NCBI RefSeq assembly: GCF_963675165.1
Contig: NC_087385.1
Coordinates: 1,798,501 to 1,862,500 of the forward strand
DNA from: Halichondria panicea
Lineage: Eukaryota; Porifera; Demospongiae; Suberitida; Halichondriidae
Direction: 5' to 3'
DNA length: 64,000 nt
Each line of letters begins with the position of its first letter. Positions within the stretch are counted from its first letter, which is position 1. This document shows positions 54,557 to 64,000 of this stretch, piece by piece. Made by a program: the position numbers and the translations under genes. The notes below the pieces were generated by a model that had not been told where the DNA came from, did no database searches, and saw only the letters and a program-made list of their open reading frames with translations.

Positions 54557-55357
54557 TAGCCTCGGTCCCAGGCCGATTTTTTTTTAATAGAACGAAGTTG
54601 AAAAATACGGCCTGGTATTGATTGTATCTGGGCGTGGCAGGAACCGGAAACTAAAGCAGAGATTCTTCACATTTTGCTTCCTGCTTTTTTTCTGTAATAC
54701 TAAAGGTGTACGTAGAGGCATTTTACTCCCGTAAAACTTACAGTAATGTAGCTCCGTGTCATGTTCTCAATTTATAGCTAGCTAGCTAGCTATGGCATGC
54801 AACGCGTTGTTTGTTTGAAGCAAGATGGCCTCACTCTCATGGCAGAACAGGCCCAGGCTCTCAAGCTCCTGTTTGAGGGAAGGGACGTGTTTATCTGGTT
54901 CCCAACGGGGTATGGCAAGTCTCTCTGCTATATCAGTTGCTACCCTTTTTAATGGACTACAAGCTAGGTAGGACCAAGGCTCCTCCTGTTGACAAAAGTG
55001 TTGTTCTTGTTAATTGTCTCTCCCCTTGTATCTCTCATCATGAGACTCATAATTGACCAGGCAGGAGTCTAAACAATAGAGGTGTTTCTGCTGCCATCCT
55101 CAGTAGCTCAGTAGCAATAAAGGAATCGACAAAAATTTGGTTGCCACTGCCAAAGAAGTGTCTTCTGGGAAGTATTTCCTGCTGTATACTGCCCCAGAGG
55201 CTGTTGTTGAAGACCACTGTTGGAGGATTCATTTTTTGTGTACCAGAGTCAATTTATTAAAAAACCACGCCCAGATCACGCCCAAATACAATCAATACCA
55301 GGCCTAGTAGGCGACCTAGCGTTCAATTGGAGACGGATCGGCCTGGGATCGAGGCTA
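54557..55357. mobile_element. TIR element with RecQ relic, 9-bp target duplication
   Basis: Starts TAGCCTCGGTCCCAGGCC and ends GGCCTGGGATCGAGGCTA. The exact 9-bp ATCAATGAC flanks it at 54548-54556 and 55358-55366. It is 801 bp long and has no transposase. Confidence 0.88.
54810..55045 (+). pseudogene. RecQ-like helicase N-terminal fragment
   Basis: The frame reads LMAEQAQALKLLFEGRDVFI and then FPTGYGKSLCYISCYPF, a RecQ-family motif I (Walker A) region. After a shift it reads FLMDYKLGRTKAPP and a VVLV-SPL segment typical of motif Ia. This parallels the copy at 20222-20445. Stops and frame changes show it is dead. Confidence 0.65.
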
Positions 55358-55366
55358 ATCAATGAC

Positions 55367-56218
55367 ATGCTATTTGTTAAATGTAGTGCAGTCCAACATA
55401 TAATTGGTTTAATCTTATCCTGTGTCCTAAGAAGAAATATAGCTAGAGCAGTAGTTATAGTTAAACACATTGGAATAGCAACCGGGGGTAACTAGACGTC
55501 CGACCTTGAGAATCGGAAACGGTGGATTAAAGATCTTTGGAGGCGCGCCAACTCTCCCCACACGTCTAGCACATTCCCAGTTGCATATTTTAATAACAGT
55601 CACACGTTACTTAGTACATTATTGTAACCAGTTACAATGTTGTGCTATTAAGAAAAACTACAAATAGACAATTATATTAAAATATACATAATAATTTTTT
55701 TTAGAGGCTTAGAATTGTAGGCTTTATTGTAGGAATAGTTGATACAATTACTAAGTATGCTGTTTAGGCTTCAAGTATACACTATAGAATGCTAGTGGTA
55801 TGCACAATATTCGTTTGCTTACTGCATGGTTTCTTTCCTCGCCATTTTTAAAAGTTCCATGTGCTTTCTGGTATCACATGATTCCTTTTTAGCTATTAAT
55901 TTTATTGTTGTGATGCTCTTTATCATATGGGTACTGTGTGGGACTGCAGGGGCTAGAGTGTTGTGTTCCTCTAACCTTGTGGTTATTGTGTTGTATTGGT
56001 AGCTAAAGAGAAGCCATAAACTATGCCCACGCTTTTGGACCACTCATTTTTTTGGGGTTTTTTTTGTATTTTGGTCATTCGGCATTTTGTCAAAAGAAAT
56101 TTTTTTTTTAATTATATAATTATGTGTGTGTGAATGGGTTAGTCTTCTATTGGGAACGTAAAAAATGTTTGGTTCTTAGAATTATCTCCAGGCATTAGTC
56201 AAAATAACTAGATATCAG
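55367..56218. other. Stretch without recognised gene
   Basis: No exon, ORF of note or strong repeat was seen between the helicase-bearing TIR element and the minisatellite element, apart from T-rich runs near 56050-56110. Confidence 0.35.
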
Positions 56219-56599
56219 TAGCCCCGTTTACACGAGGCCTTTAATCCGGGTTGGAATCCGGATTAAACCTAACCGCGCTCATGTAAACGGCCCTTATCCG
56301 GGTTCTAATCCGGATTAGCCAACCCACCTTTGGAGGTGGTTCAGATTTGTGTCAGAAGCGGTTTAGCTGTGAGTAAGCTAATTCTGAGGTGTTGTACATG
56401 TTTGTGAGTGTTTCTAGAGTAAGCCTGTAGCTTTCTATCAGTCCAATGTTTGCGCAAATGAAATTAGTGGTCATTTTACTATGCCCACTACTCAGAAAAA
56501 TCGGCTATACCTTGGTATAAAAAATCACAATTCATGAATATAATTAAACCTATTGGCATCAATATTATGGTTACATTGTATGCATGGAGTGTAACATAT

Positions 56600-58800
56600 A
56601 ATTATGTCACTACTGTAACAACTGTAACGCCATAGTCACCACTGTGTAACAACTGCAACACACGTCACAACTGCATGTAACAACTGTAACACATGTCACC
56701 ACTGTAACAACTGTAACACCAGTCACCACTGTAACAACTGTAACACCAGTCACCACTGTAACAACTGTAACAACTGTAACACCAGTCACCACTGTAACAC
56801 CAGTCACAACTGTAACAACTGTAACATATGTCACCACTGTAACAAGTCTGTCAGCACTGGAACAATTGTAACAACTGTAACAACTGTAACACCAGTCACC
56901 ACTGTAACAACAAAACTGTAATACATATCACCACTGTAACAACTAGTCACCACTGTAACAACTGTAACAAGTAATACCAGTCACCACTGTAACAACTGTA
57001 ACAACTGTAACACCAGTTACCACTGTAACAACTGTAACACCAGTCACCACTGTAACAACTGTAACACCAGTCACCACTGTAACAGCTGTAACACATGTCA
57101 CCACTGTAACAACTGTAACACCAGTTACCACTGTAACAACTGTAACACCAGTCACCACTGTAACTAGAGCACTAAAGTGCAAACCCTCGGCTGGTGACTG
57201 ATAATTAAGAAACCAGAAGAGTGATAATGCAGTGCATGTAGCATGTATGACTAGCATGCGCTAGCACAGCAACTCAAGAGCAATAAAACTAAACTAACAA
57301 CGTACATGCATGAGACATGCACTATGGACTGGGATCACAGCAAAGAAGTCTTAGACTAAGAGAAGTATGGCTCCTTCCAGGCTGGAGTACGTATAGGATC
57401 CAGAGTCAGTCAACAACCAGTCACAATTCTACTTTCTTGACAATTGTTCCTGGTACGGGATCACTTTAGCTGAAAATACATAATCAAGCCTTGACTACGT
57501 ATTTTCAGCGGAAGTGATCCCGTACCTTGACTCAAGGCCACGTGGCAAGTTTAAGCTTCTTAGCTTTTGCTCGCTTTTACTCGACAAAGAAGCTTTAACA
57601 TCAAAATCTGCCACTATTTAAACCAAGATATTGTTGTGTGAAGACTACCTATGCTGCAAACGCAGTGCTATGGCATCCAGGTGAGTAGATATACTCGTTA
57701 CAAACAAACAAACAAACAGACAAACAGACAGACTACTATAACCCGTGGCCGCCCACGCGCCTCGGGTTAACAACTGTAACACCAGTCACCACTGTAACAG
57801 CTGTAACACCAGTCACCACTGTAACAGCTGTAACACATGTCACCACTGTAACAACTGTAACACATGTCACAACTGTAACAACTGTAACACCAGTCACCAC
57901 TGTAACAACTGTAACACCAGTCACCACTGTAACAACTGTAACACTTGTCACCACTGTAACAACTGTAACACTTGTCACCACTGTAACAACTGTAACAACT
58001 GTAACACTCGTCACCACTGTAACACCAGTCATACAACTGTAACACTTGTCACCACTGTAACACATGTCACCACTGTAACAACTGTAACACCAGTCATCAC
58101 ACTAACAACTGTAACACATGTCACCACTGTAACAACTATAACACCAGTCACCTCTGTAACAACTGTAACACATGTCACCACTGTAACAACTATAACACCA
58201 GTCACCTCTGTAACAACTGTAACACATGTCACCACTGTAACAACTGTAACACTCGTCACAACTGTAACAACTGTAACACATGTAACAACTGTAACACATG
58301 TCACCACTGTAACAACTGTAACAGCTGTAACACTTGTCACCACTGTATCAACTGTAACATCTGTACAACTGTAACACTTGTCACCACTGTAACAACTGTA
58401 ACAACTGTAGCACTTGTCACCACTGTAATGACTGTAACACTTGTCACCACTGAACAACAGTAACAACTGTAACACTTGTCACCACTGTAACAACTGTAAC
58501 ACATGTCACCACTGTAACGCTAGCAATTGTAACGACTGTAACAACTGTAACACTTGTCATACTGTAACGACTGTAACACTTGTCACAACTGCTGTAACAA
58601 CTGTACAACTGTAACAACTGTAACACTTGTCACCACTGTAACAACTGTAACACTAGTCACAACTGTAACGCTAGTCACCACTGTAACAACTGTAACACTT
58701 GTCACCACTGTATCAACTGTAATATCTGTAACGCTAGTCACAACTGTAACACTTGTCACATGCAACCAACAACTGTAACACTAGTCACAACAGTAACACT
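56600..58800. repeat. Minisatellite, left arm (units of 9 bp: GTAACAACT, GTAACACCA, GTCACCACT)
   Basis: The usual higher-order unit is 27 bp, the three 9-mers in order, with frequent loss or gain of one 9-mer and variants such as GTAACACAT and GTAACACTT. The array is interrupted at about 57167-57768 by an insertion. Confidence 0.88.
57167..57768. mobile_element. Insertion inside the minisatellite
   Basis: Non-repeat DNA starting AGAGCACTAAAGTGCAAACC and ending GCCGCCCACGCGCCTCGGGTT. It contains a hairpin (GTACGGGATCACTTTAGCTG against CGGAAGTGATCCCGTAC at 57456-57525). Similar end sequences occur at 49013-49045 and 49200-49232, suggesting another element family. Confidence 0.5.
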
Positions 58801-58849
58801 AGTTCTTATAGAACTTATATAGTCTATAGTGGTGCCAGACTATAGTGTT

Positions 58850-60030
58850 ACAGTTGTGACTAGTGTTACAGTTGTTACAGTGGTGACATGTGTTACAGTT
58901 CTGTTGTTACAGTGGTGACTGGTGTTACAGTTGTTACAATTGTTCCAGTGCTGATAGACTTGTTACAGTGGTGACATATGTTACAGTTGTTACAGTTGTG
59001 ACTGGTGTTATAGTTGTTACAGTGGTGACTGGTGTTACAGTTGTTACAGTGGTGACTGGTGTTACAGTTGTTACAGTTGTTACAGTGGTGACTGGTATTA
59101 CAGTTGTTACAGTTGTTACAGTGGTGACTAGCGTTACAGTCATTACAGTTGTGACTAGTGTTACAGTTGTTACAGTGGTGACATGTGTTACAGTTGTTAC
59201 AGAGGTGACTGGTGTTACAGTTGTTACAGTGGTGACAAGTGTTACAGTTGTTACAGTGGTGACATGTGTTACAGCTGTTACAGTGCATGGTGACTGGTGT
59301 TACAGTTGTTACAGTGGTGACGTGTGTTACGGTGGTGACTGGTGTTACAGTTGTTACAGTTGTTACAATTGTTCCTGTGGTGACAGATGTTACAGTTATT
59401 ACAGTGGTGACATGTGTTACAGTGGTGATATGTGTTACAGTTTTGTTGTTACAGTGGTGACTGGTGTTACAGTTGTTACAGTTGTTACAATTGTTCCAGT
59501 GCTGACAGATGTTACACTTGTTACAGTGGTGACATATGTTACAGTTGTTACTGTTGTGACTGGTGTTACAGTTGTTACAGTGGTGATTGGTGTTACAGTT
59601 GTTACAGTTGTTACAGTGGTGACTGGTATTACAGTTGTTACAGTTGTTACAGTGATGACTAGTGTTACAGTTGTTACAGTAGTGATATGTGTTACAGTTC
59701 TGTTGTTACAGTGGTGACTGGTGTTACAGTTGTTACAGTTGTTACAATTGTTCCAGTGCTGACAGACTTGTTACAGTGGTGACATATGTTACAGTTGTTA
59801 CAGTTGTGACTGGTGTTATAGTTGTTACAGTGGTGACTGGTGTTACAGTTGTTACAGTGGTGACTGGTGTTACAGTTGTTACAGTTGTTACAGTGGTGAC
59901 TGGTATTACAGTTGTTACAGTTGTTACAGTGGTGACATGTGTTACAGTTGTTACAGTTGTGACGTGTGTTGCAGTTGTTACAGTTGTTACAGTGGTGACT
60001 ATAGCGTTACAGTTGTTACAGTAGTGACAT
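58850..60030. repeat. Minisatellite, right arm (inverted units)
   Basis: The same 9-mers in reverse complement (GTTACAGTT, GGTGACTGG and variants). Within it a longer unit of about 240-280 bp containing CAATTGTTCCAGTGCTGACAG recurs near 58935, 59485 and 59745, so there was a second level of duplication. Confidence 0.85.
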
Positions 60031-60202
60031 AATTATATGTTACACTCCATGCATACAATGTAACCATAATATTGATGCCAATACCCTTATTATAGAGGTT
60101 TAATTATATTTATGAATTGTGACTTTTTATACCAAGGTATAGCCACTACCTGACCCGGATTCAATCTGGATTCGACCCGGATTAGGTGTCGTGTAAACGG
60201 GG

Positions 60203-60206
<4 letters not shown>

Positions 60207-60295
<89 letters not shown>

Positions 60296-60330
60296 TTAGG
60301 GTGTGTGTGTGTGCGTGCGTGCGTGGACTG
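60207..60330. repeat. (TG)n microsatellite
   Basis: Nearly uninterrupted TG repeat of about 85 bp, then a degenerate part, at the head of a family B copy (body 60330-60560). Confidence 0.92.
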
Positions 60331-60560
60331 CTACAGCTGCTCAAGGATCAATCCAGTGCAAGTAAGAGTTTCTATAGGCTTCTGGTCATGTTTACTTGGA
60401 TTTTAATTTGCTTTGTTATCGAGTTATACGTACTTTTGCTTACTTGGAATGGCATTGCAGCCTTGTCAGAAGAGTGCGTAGCGAAACTTGTCAACAGTGA
60501 GAAGAGAGCAGCAAGGCTCTACTGTACTGATGCAGCCATTAATTTAGGCTTGAACTTTTG
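60330..60560 (+). repeat. Family B repeat body
   Basis: CTGCTACAGCTGCTCAAGGA and TTTCTATAGGCTTCTGGTCA match 52475-52560; GAATGGCATTGCAGCCTTGT matches 52615. The usual head with GCGCATGCGC is replaced by the TG tract next to the minisatellite element. Confidence 0.6.
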
Positions 60561-60675
60561 GCATTGATCGTTTTTAACAACAATTATGGTTGATCATTAC
60601 CCACTCTTAGAGTTTCCCTGGCAAAAAATCAATGCAAAAATGTTCATCAAATTCATAATGTGTGTATAACGCTAT

Positions 60676-62000
60676 TAGAGTAAAGTATAATTGGACAGCT
60701 GCCGGAGGAGAACGGATGGGCGAAACAAGCTGATTTTTCACCTGACAATAGGTCTACCTATTAACAACATAACGATAGCCCAATTCTAAAATCTGAATGA
60801 AATATACACCAAAATGTGGTCGTGTCTGATATATTGATTAATCAAACATAATATCAGACACAGGAACATACAAATCACTGAAGAGGCAGAGCCACAAGAT
60901 TAAGGTGCTTTTGGTAGCTAAAAGACTCCCCTACAAAACAAAAAAGCTACATGTATCCTACGCATGACAGCAGCAGTTACAAAACCACTAACAGCACTAC
61001 ACAAATATCAGACAGTGCATGGGTATATAGCTCATACACACTCACAAGACCCTTTTATCATATGCAAGAATGCTTGTATGTAAATGGTATTAATGGTTTA
61101 GGGTCATGAATGGTGTAACAGGGTCTCTCAGCATCGATAACACTCCTGAAGATTAACTTGCTGATTCTGCACGAAAGTATCAGTCAGAGGAATGGACAGC
61201 ATTTCTAGCTAGGATCACAGATAATGCTATAGGCCTACCATAATAGATCTGGAAATGTAGTTACAGATTTAATCTGAGAATCCATGAAGTTAAAGGTTTA
61301 GCTGGGCGTAGCCTGGCACCCGTTCCCAACGGGTGGCCGGGGGACATGCTTATATAGGATTTGTACTGCTGCACTGAGGAGTGCAGCCCAATCAGATTGC
61401 AGTATTTTTAAAATAACGATATTCATAACCGGATGTGTGGTTTATAATTTTATTCATGATGCTTACAGAGCAGTATTGCATAACACAGCAGAACAAATCC
61501 TACATAACGTGTCCCCCGGCCACCTGTTGGGAACGGGTGCCAAGCTACACCCAGCTAGTAAAGGTTCTTGTGAGTACTTATGGAGCATGACCTTTGACCC
61601 CACTGTCTGATATTTGTGTACATGTAGTGTAGTTAGTGATTTTGTAACTGCTGTCATGCGTAGGATACATGTAGCTTTTTTGTTTTGTGAAATGTTGTAG
61701 GGGAGACTTTTAGCTACCAAAAGCACCTTAAATCTTGTGGCTCTGCCTCTTCAGTGATTCGTAGGTTCCTGTGTCTGATATTATGTTTATTTTGTCTGAT
61801 TAATCAATATATCAGACACGACCACATTTTGGTGTACATTTCATGCATATTTTAGAATTGGGCTATCCTTTTTTGAGGTTATGTTGTTAATAGGTGGACC
61901 TATTGTCGGGTTAAAAATCAGCTTGTTTCGCCGACCCGTTCTCCTCTGGCAGCTGTCTGATTATAATTTATGTTCTGTCTGATAATTGATACTTTACTCT
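60676..62000. mobile_element. Foldback TIR element with arms over 300 bp
   Basis: The left arm (from TTAGAGTAAAGTATAATTGG) is mirrored at 61600-62000 (ending GATACTTTACTCTAG). Shared inner text includes ATATCAGACACGACCACATT and TACATGTAGCTTTTTTGTTTT. The centre holds a second inverted element. The terminal GAGTAAA again matches the pogo-type ends. Confidence 0.7.
61303..61560. mobile_element. Nested MITE
   Basis: AGCTGGGCGTAGCCTGGCAC ... CCCGTTCCCAACGGGTGGCC at the left is mirrored by GGCCACCTGTTGGGAACGGG ... AGCTACACCCAGCT at the right. Length about 258 bp, inside the loop region of 60676-62000. Confidence 0.65.
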
Positions 62001-62064
62001 AGTAGCTTTATGTTATGTAGCTTTGGCACCTTCACCGAGGCATCAGCACCCACGATGCTTTCAT

Positions 62065-62530
62065 TATGCCTCGAGGCGTAGCCGCACGAGGGATATGGTA
62101 AAGCTGACTGTGTGTGTGTGTGTGTGTGCATGTGTGTGTGTATTCCAGCTGTAATTTATCAACTGTTGCAATGCGACGAAAACTAACAGCTTCTATATAG
62201 GCTTCTATAGCCACGTTCTCTTGGATTTTGATTCGTGGATTAGCAAACTAAAGCTTCTTTCTCGAGTTATGGCTAGTTTGACTCACATTGAAGGCTGTTG
62301 CAGTCTCTTCAGATTCTTTTGTAGCATCATTTGTTCGCACAAACCTTTCTATGCAACTTATGAGTTAGCCTTGCACTAAAGCGCTAGCTTTTTAATAGCT
62401 ACAAGAGTCAGAAAAGAGCTGTTAAGAAGCTCAGTATCTCACTTAGTAGCCACAGGAGTGCCATTATTAATTTTTGTGAACTTGCAGACACACCCCTTAT
62501 TCCTAGATCTAATGCGCATGCGCTCATCAT
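62065..62530 (+). repeat. Family A repeat copy
   Basis: Head GCCTCGAGGCGTAGCCGCAC then GAGGGATATGGTAAAGCTGA, a TG microsatellite, and a body and tail as at 34575-35000. This is the most complete family A copy in the window. Confidence 0.65.
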
Positions 62531-62636
62531 CACCACATGTGAGAGAATCCAGGCAGAATCAATTCTTTTTGAGGTCCTGGTAAGCCACAAACACTACAAT
62601 TATACCAGAATACAGTAGATGCATGTACACAATATA

Positions 62637-63752
62637 TAGCCTCGATCCCAGGCCGAGTTTTCGCTTTTATAACGGTTAGGCGAACAACTGGGCCTGGTAC
62701 TAGTTGTCTGCGCATGCGTCAGTCGTTCGTCAGATTCTGACGAATAGATATTCTCGTTCACTTTCGTGACATTTATATTCGTGTACTATCGTGTACTAGA
62801 AGTCAGTTCCCGTTTTATCATTATTGGAATCGATTGGAATGGCTCTTAGCTGAAGCTTCTCTCTTCTCTGAAGCTTATTCTGAAGACTGAACAACAAGGG
62901 AAGAGGTATAAAGCTTTGTCAAGCTTGTTAAGGTCAGATATTTTTGTGTGGGCCCTATGGCTATGCTATCAAGTCTTGTTCATGTTTGGCAAGATCTACC
63001 GGTAGGTAGACTATAGTTTCATCATTAATATGGTGGATCAAGTGAAGAGTGTGAGCTAGAGAACTTGGTGCTGCCATCATCAGCTCGTCGACAATGACAC
63101 TATAACACGAGAAATTTAATATGTATAGATCTACACGTATTTAGAATGTCTACTTCTCTGTACAGGAGCAATGGCTAATATCCAGCTATCCCAACAGTGC
63201 TCCTCTTGGCTATACTAACGGACGAGACTGGACAGTTTGAGGTAAGGGTTTAACCGTCTTTGGTTTCTTTTAATATTGTCCTATACTCACAGGACTGGAG
63301 TATGACCTGCTCATTCGAGCGTTGCTGGGTAGCTCAGAGACATCAAGAGAATCTACGTTTTCTCAAGCAAAATTTAACTGAGTTACGAGTTGGGGCCTAG
63401 AATCAGAGAAGTCCAGCAGCCTGGTAAATCTTTTTGAAACGTAATTTGAAGGCATTCAATCATCCTGAAGTTTCCCTGGCTCACTGTAATTGTGCTGCAG
63501 CACAACTGGCAACTCCCCAGGCCTTTGTGAAGCAGCTCCCTATGTGCATCTTTTGTGTACTCCCTATGTGCATCTTTTGTGTACTCACTCTGTGCATTTT
63601 CTGTGTACAAATTTCGATTATTGATTTATTAAATATTTTTGCCGACCACAAATATACAATGAAAATTTGACGCATGCGCAGACAACTAGTACCAGGCCCA
63701 GTTGTTCGCCTAACCGTTATAAAAGCGAAAACTCGGCCTGGGATCGAGGCTA
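62637..63752. mobile_element. TIR element with perfect 84-bp arms and RecQ relic, 9-bp target duplication
   Basis: The left arm starts TAGCCTCGATCCCAGGCC, and the right arm is its exact reverse complement over about 84 bp. CACAATATA flanks it at 62628-62636 and 63753-63761. It is 1116 bp long. Identical arms imply recent movement or arm conversion. Confidence 0.9.
62900..63010 (+). pseudogene. RecQ-like helicase relic (Walker A deleted)
   Basis: A frame reads YKALSSLLRSDIFVWA and continues LCYQVLFMFGK with a gap exactly where PTGYGKS should be. The same segment order (QALKxL-xxDVFxWxPTGYGKSLCYQ-LPF) is found in the two sister elements. The short length and missing core make this tentative alone; it gains weight from the element family. 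Confidence 0.5.
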
Positions 63753-63761
63753 CACAATATA

Positions 63762-64000
63762 TAGATATACTCCTTTTAGAAACTTTTATACTTTTAGACT
63801 GCTTGTTATAGATACTATACTTTCTGTAGATAGATAATTTTATTACCTCTTCTATAACACTCTAATACTTTTGAGTGAAAGAAAAAACATGGCGAGAGGC
63901 ACGCTTGCAACACTCGTTACATATATAAGCAGTACTTTAATCAGATCTGCCTAAGACATACTTCATGCAAATTAATTATTATGTTTCACATCGAATGCTG
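63762..64000. other. Window end, no feature
   Basis: Text near 63840-63910 (AACACTCTAATACTTTTGAG, AAACATGGCGAGAGGC) repeats 35575-35660, so this is part of another dispersed repeat cut by the window edge. Confidence 0.4.

Larger units (their letters stand above)
56221..60203. mobile_element. 4-kb TIR element composed mainly of inverted minisatellite
   Basis: Ends GCCCCGTTTACACGA / TCGTGTAAACGGGGC are inverted and flanked by TA (56219-56220, 60204-60205). Inward, ACCTTGGTATAAAAA and the ATAATTATGTCACTACTGTA region are mirrored at 60020-60145. The rest is a 9-bp-based tandem array that runs GTAACAACT on the left and AGTTGTTAC on the right of about 58830. There are no true ORFs; the long Val-Thr and Cys-Asn-His frames come from the repeat. 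Confidence 0.75.

Noticed and set aside
57736-58475. Long Val-Thr and Cys-Asn-His repeat ORFs
   Set aside because: The 9-bp minisatellite keeps all frames open; composition and perfect periodicity make a real protein unlikely.
56600-60030. Possible CRISPR-like array
   Set aside because: Units are contiguous 9-mers without unique spacers, and the setting is a eukaryotic genome.
60206-60567. Cys-Val repeat ORFs
   Set aside because: Produced by the TG microsatellite.

Overview
The window is animal nuclear DNA: AT-rich, with spliced genes, short introns and very many nested mobile elements. An ANK-ZU5-Death gene together with the retroelement and transposon types suggests an early-branching marine metazoan, most likely a demosponge. 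That is an inference from gene types, not a measured placement. No rRNA, tRNA or CRISPR array was recognised.

Layout. (1) 0.44-10.3 kb, + strand: a host gene in which nearly every ankyrin repeat is its own phase-0 99-nt exon, followed by a ZU5-like domain and a C-terminal Death-like domain. Its introns hold TIR elements, and one ankyrin exon is frameshifted. (2) 10.4-19.5 kb: MITE-like inverted-repeat elements and a broken retroelement C-terminus (minus strand, 14.6-15.9 kb). (3) 19.58-28.10 kb: an almost complete BEL/Pao LTR retrotransposon with a 5-bp target duplication, a tRNA-Tyr-like primer site and one in-frame stop in the integrase. Its 5' LTR is split by a TIR element that itself contains another, and the inner one carries a RecQ-type helicase relic. 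(4) 28.1-31.2 kb: duplicated repeat DNA. (5) about 31.57-52.29 kb, + strand: exons of a second host gene I cannot name. They share compatible phases, and a 12.2-kb gap between two of them holds a decayed Crypton-like tyrosine recombinase and a 5.1-kb pogo-type transposon. (6) 53-64 kb: foldback elements, a 4-kb inverted minisatellite element and two further helicase-bearing TIR elements.

Main discovery candidate: the pogo-type transposon at 41343-46486. Its ends are TA-flanked TIRs of about 395 bp. On the minus strand, ten exons splice in compatible phases into one predicted 1003-residue protein: HTH/CENP-B-like DNA binding, DDE transposase, acidic linker, tandem exons with SUMO-interaction-like motifs, a Ulp1/SENP-type cysteine protease with visible His-Asp-Gln-Cys residues, and a PHD finger. 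A transposase fused to a SUMO/ubiquitin-like protease and a chromatin reader is unusual.

Second candidate: a family of TIR elements (ends TAGCCTCGRTCCCAGGCC) flanked by exact 9-bp target duplications. Three copies each carry a relic of the same RecQ-like helicase N-terminus, which suggests the autonomous element encoded a helicase.
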